A DNA stretch of 7,413 nucleotides from positions 1-7,413 of the forward strand of contig DDBE01000008.1 of NCBI GenBank assembly GCA_002332715.1, read 5' to 3'. This stretch comes from Flavobacteriales bacterium UBA2040 (GTDB lineage: Bacteria; Bacteroidota; Bacteroidia; Flavobacteriales_D; Crocinitomicaceae). Within the stretch, counting starts at the first letter, position 1, and every line of letters begins with the position of its first letter. The notes beneath the pieces are model-generated. The model did not search any database. It was given only the letters and a program-made list of their open reading frames with translations, and had not been told where the DNA came from. Positions 5,347 to 7,413 of the stretch are shown one piece after another. The position numbers and the translations under genes are program-made.

Positions 5347-6177
5347 ATGGCAATCACAGCATCAGATGTAAATAAATTGCGCCAACAAACAGGCGCAGGA
5401 ATGATGGACTGCAAAAACGCATTGGTTGAGTCAAACGGTGACTTCGAAGCGGCAGTAGATATCTTACGTAAAAAAGGACAAAAAGTAGCTGCGAAGCGCG
5501 GTGAGAACGAAGCCAAAGAAGGTTTAGTTATTGCTGACACAACAGACGGTGGAAAAACAGGATATGTTTTAAGATTGAACTGTGAGACTGATTTCGTTGC
5601 TAAAAATGATTCATTCCGTGAGTTCGTTGATTCACTTTTGAAAGTGGCAATGGCCAACAAAGCAACAAGTATTGATGCATTGAAAGGGATGAAATTCAAT
5701 GATAGATTAACTGTTGATGAGAAAATCACTGAGCAAGTTGGTGTTGTTGGAGAGAAATTAGATTTGTCAGGGTATGAAGTATTGAAAGCAGAACAAGTTG
5801 TTGCTTACAATCACCCAGGAAATCAATTGGCTACATTGGTTGCATTGAATAAAGCATCAGATTCAGCTGAAGACGCTGGGAAACAAGTTGCTATGCAAGT
5901 AGCTGCAATGAATCCATTGTCTTTGAGTAAAGATGGAATTGATAAAGAGACAATTGCACGTGAATTGGAAGTTGGAAAAGACTTGGCAATTCAAGAAGGC
6001 AAACCTGCAGAAATGGCGGAGAAAATTGCTTACGGTCGTTTGAACAAATTTTTTAAAGAAAACACATTGTTGAGTCAAGAGTTTATTCGTGATAATAAAG
6101 TATCTGTTGAAGAATTCGTTGCATCTGCTGAAAGTGGTTTAGCGGTAACAGACTATAAGCGTTTGGCGATGAGCTAA
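5347..6177 (+). CDS. tsf: elongation factor Ts
   Basis: The 276-residue protein is a complete EF-Ts, the cytoplasmic guanine nucleotide exchange factor that regenerates EF-Tu-GTP. The N-terminal UBA-like domain carries signature 1, LRQQTGAGMMDCKNALVES (11-29), with IL-KKG (39-44). The core domain carries signature 2, LNCETDFVAKND (77-88), whose T-D-F-V (81-84) inserts into EF-Tu to displace magnesium. The remaining core and C-terminal segment run through SQEFIRDNKVSVEEFV to the stop. Start ATG 5347 gives MAITASDVNKLR, the normal N-terminus. It is 40 nt after rpsB in the classical rpsB-tsf operon, and a strong terminator 23 nt after the stop closes the unit. Confidence 0.97.
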   Translation: MAITASDVNKLRQQTGAGMMDCKNALVESNGDFEAAVDILRKKGQKVAAKRGENEAKEGLVIADTTDGGKTGYVLRLNCETDFVAKNDSFREFVDSLLKVAMANKATSIDALKGMKFNDRLTVDEKITEQVGVVGEKLDLSGYEVLKAEQVVAYNHPGNQLATLVALNKASDSAEDAGKQVAMQVAAMNPLSLSKDGIDKETIARELEVGKDLAIQEGKPAEMAEKIAYGRLNKFFKENTLLSQEFIRDNKVSVEEFVASAESGLAVTDYKRLAMS

Positions 6178-6200
6178 GCGATTGACTAAATAGTTTTTCG

Positions 6201-6232
6201 AAACCGTCTAGGATTTTTCTAGACGGTTTTTT
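6201..6232 (+). terminator. intrinsic terminator after tsf
   Basis: A perfect 11-bp stem, AAACCGTCTAG (6201-6211) with CTAGACGGTTT (6219-6229), encloses a 7-nt loop and runs into TTTTTT (6227-6232), then G and a further run of T. This is a strong Rho-independent terminator for the rpsB-tsf transcript. The A/T base of the stem could also work on the minus strand. Confidence 0.93.
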
Positions 6233-6273
6233 GTTTTTGGTAGGTTTTGTTTTTTCACAAGAATGTGACTTAA

Positions 6274-6291
6274 CTTATTGACTGTCATAAG
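6274..6291 (+). promoter_or_regulatory. near-palindromic operator candidate upstream of the winged-helix gene
   Basis: CTTA (6274-6277) and TGAC (6279-6282) mirror GTCA (6284-6287) and TAAG (6288-6291) around a central T, with one extra T at 6278 in the left arm. The site overlaps the proposed -33 TTG (6278-6280). Inverted repeats in this position are typical binding sites of dimeric ArsR-type repressors, so autoregulation is a reasonable inference, not shown. Confidence 0.4.
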
Positions 6292-6307
6292 GAGTGCGAA
6301 ATATTTG
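6278..6307 (+). promoter_or_regulatory. candidate promoter of the winged-helix gene
   Basis: TTG (6278-6280) is followed after 19 nt by AATATTTG (6300-6307), one base from the TAnnTTTG consensus. It lies just after the tsf terminator and about 80 nt before the coding region, the right place for an independent promoter. Confidence 0.42.
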
Positions 6308-6386
6308 GAATTTTGATCTGTATTATTGAATTTTTTGCTTAACTTAATTAGGAAAAAGAAATTTTACAAACCAAACTAAACTAAAA

Positions 6387-6686
6387 ATAAGAGCTTCAAA
6401 GACAAAACAATTCTCAGAAAACGAAAAACTAATCGCCAACATCGGTCGAGCACTTTCTCACCCAGTAAGGGTTAGAATTTTAGAAATTCTATACGAAAAG
6501 GAGTGGTGCAAAAACATAGATCTCACAAAATGTCTTGAACTTTCTCCGTCAAGTGTTAACAATCATCTTGAAAATATGAAGCAAGTAGATATTATTAAGG
6601 TAGATTTCTTTCCAAATTTTTATAAAGTAAGCCTCAACCATCAAGGAAAGACGGACTTGAAAGGTTGGACCAGTTCCTACCAATAA
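6387..6686 (+). CDS. ArsR-like winged helix-turn-helix regulator without a canonical start codon
   Basis: An open frame between a stop at 6345 and the TAA at 6684-6686 encodes a small DNA-binding protein. Counting from ATA 6387 it is 99 residues. The ArsR hallmark ALSHPVRVRILEIL is at 22-35, and the recognition-helix region LELSPSSVNNHLENMKQVDI is at 50-69. The beta wing follows as KVDFFPNFYKVSLN (71-84), and the protein ends soon after. No ATG, GTG or TTG is in frame between the upstream stop and this domain; the first in-frame ATG (6576) lies inside the recognition region. ATA 6387, after an A-rich tract, is the best near-cognate start. A mutated start, a sequencing error or a decaying gene are alternatives, but the domain is intact. 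No metal-binding Cys pair of the classical ELCVCDL type is evident (Cys41 and Cys49 only), so the inducer is unknown. It sits between a terminator and the pyrH promoter, apparently as a single gene. Confidence 0.68.
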   Translation: MRASKTKQFSENEKLIANIGRALSHPVRVRILEILYEKEWCKNIDLTKCLELSPSSVNNHLENMKQVDIIKVDFFPNFYKVSLNHQGKTDLKGWTSSYQ

Positions 6687-6748
6687 ACAAAACACTCAAT
6701 TCTTCAAACACGTTTACAACTTTTTCGCTTCAAACTATTCTCTTTATT

Positions 6749-6756
6749 TATATTTG
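6749..6756 (+). promoter_or_regulatory. -7 box of the pyrH promoter
   Basis: TATATTTG is an exact TAnnTTTG match 22 nt before the pyrH ATG. The -33 region around 6721-6727 (TTTTTCG) has no TTG, only a T-rich stretch, so the promoter may be weaker or activator-aided. It implies a leader of about 15 nt. Confidence 0.6.
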
Positions 6757-6778
6757 CATGTAAAACATCATCTCTATA

Positions 6779-7413
6779 ATGAAATACAAAAGAATTCTCC
6801 TAAAACTAAGCGGTGAATCCCTGATGGGTGAAAAACAGTTTGGAATTGATAATAAACGTTTGAGTTCGTATGCCGAACAAATCAAAGAAGTACATGAATC
6901 TGGCGTAGAAATTGCTATTGTTATTGGTGGAGGTAATATTTTTAGAGGTGTGCAAGCCGAAGAAGGTGGGATGGATCGAACCCATGGTGATTACATGGGT
7001 ATGTTGGCAACGATGATTAATAGCATGGCCTTGCAAGCAGCATTGGAATCCACTGGTGTGAAAACTAGATTACAATCTGCTATTGAAATGAAGGAAATCG
7101 CTGAACCATTTGTAAGACGAAGAGCGATGCGTCATCTTGAAAAAGGACGTGTTGTGATTTTTGGAGCTGGAACAGGGAATCCATATTTCACCACGGATTC
7201 AGCAGCGGCGTTGAGAGCCATAGAAGTGAATGCGGATGTAATATTGAAAGGAACGAGAGTTGACGGGATTTATTCCGCAGATCCATTTAAAGATCCAACA
7301 GCCACAAAATACGACATGATAACCTATGACGACGCTTACGGAAAAGGATTGAAGATAATGGATATGACAGCGTTCACTTTGTGTAAAGAAAATGATTTAC
7401 CTATTATCGTATT
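6779..7413 (+). CDS. pyrH: UMP kinase (uridylate kinase), 3' end cut by the window
   Basis: The window holds 211 codons of a protein that is usually about 235 residues, so only the C-terminus is missing. PyrH is a cytoplasmic, hexameric amino-acid-kinase-family enzyme that phosphorylates UMP to UDP with ATP in pyrimidine synthesis. The N-terminal [11 protein letters not shown] (4-14) supplies phosphate-binding residues. GGGNIFRG (50-57) and [20 protein letters not shown] (66-85) form the UMP-binding region. [19 protein letters not shown] (129-147) is the hallmark segment contacting UMP, and [14 protein letters not shown] (156-169) is the ATP-side motif. ATG 6779 gives the usual M-K-Y-K-R-I start. 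In many bacteria pyrH follows tsf in one operon; here a terminator and a regulator gene intervene and pyrH has its own -7 box. Confidence 0.96.
   Translation, partial: MKYKRILLKLSGESLMGEKQFGIDNKRLSSYAEQIKEVHESGVEIAIVIGGGNIFRGVQAEEGGMDRTHGDYMGMLATMINSMALQAALESTGVKTRLQSAIEMKEIAEPFVRRRAMRHLEKGRVVIFGAGTGNPYFTTDSAAALRAIEVNADVILKGTRVDGIYSADPFKDPTATKYDMITYDDAYGKGLKIMDMTAFTLCKENDLPIIV

Noticed and set aside
5328..5729. Long minus-strand frame opposite tsf
   Set aside because: It is antisense to a clear EF-Ts gene and shows only the Ser/Phe-rich composition expected of the reverse complement.
6294..6329. GTG at 6294 as a possible start for the winged-helix gene
   Set aside because: It is in the right frame, but stops at 6327 and 6345 separate it from the domain, so it cannot be the start without readthrough.
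6806..7036. Minus-strand frame opposite pyrH
   Set aside because: It lies entirely within the strongly conserved pyrH coding sequence on the other strand.
1..7413. Mobile elements, CRISPR arrays, tRNA or rRNA genes
   Set aside because: I found no transposase-like reading frame, no regularly spaced direct repeats, and no stretch recognisable as tRNA or rRNA.

Overview
The window looks like chromosomal DNA from a member of the Bacteroidota, most likely Flavobacteriales. A Crocinitomicaceae/Fluviicola-like relative is my guess, from protein character only. Three observations support this. Two exact matches to the Bacteroidota -7 box (TAnnTTTG) lie in front of rplM and pyrH. The start codons follow A-rich sequence rather than Shine-Dalgarno motifs. 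The 30S protein S2 carries a long Lys/Ala/Glu-rich linker and a C-terminal helix-hairpin-helix domain, an extension I associate with ribosomal proteins of this phylum. Base composition is AT-rich throughout, and all recognised genes are on the + strand.

Layout. Positions 1-158 hold the 3' end of purS (purine synthesis). A 148-nt AT-rich gap with a small hairpin follows. Positions 307-1281 encode an unrecognised membrane-anchored coiled-coil protein. A 122-nt gap that can fold into a nested stem-loop precedes a single-RRM RNA-binding protein (1404-1820). Next are a crotonase-superfamily enzyme (1842-2615) and a small predicted secreted protein (2587-2937) whose start overlaps the crotonase gene. 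From about 3080 the window is a translation block. A promoter with a clear Bacteroidota consensus drives rplM-rpsI (L13, S9). A 118-nt structured gap leads to rpsB-tsf (S2, EF-Ts), and the block ends in a strong intrinsic terminator at 6201-6232. Between tsf and pyrH sits a small ArsR-like winged-helix gene (about 6387-6686) that has no ATG, GTG or TTG start. pyrH (UMP kinase) then begins at 6779 from its own promoter and runs off the window.

How it works together. rplM-rpsI-rpsB-tsf supply two ribosomal protein pairs and the exchange factor for EF-Tu. pyrH makes UDP for nucleotide and RNA synthesis. rpsB-tsf-pyrH is a common bacterial order, but here a terminator and a regulator gene separate pyrH. 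Most of the window is ordinary housekeeping DNA. The parts most worth a second look are the start-less winged-helix gene with a near-palindrome over its putative promoter, the structured leaders before the RRM gene and rpsB, and the S2-HhH fusion. I see no mobile element, CRISPR array, tRNA or rRNA.
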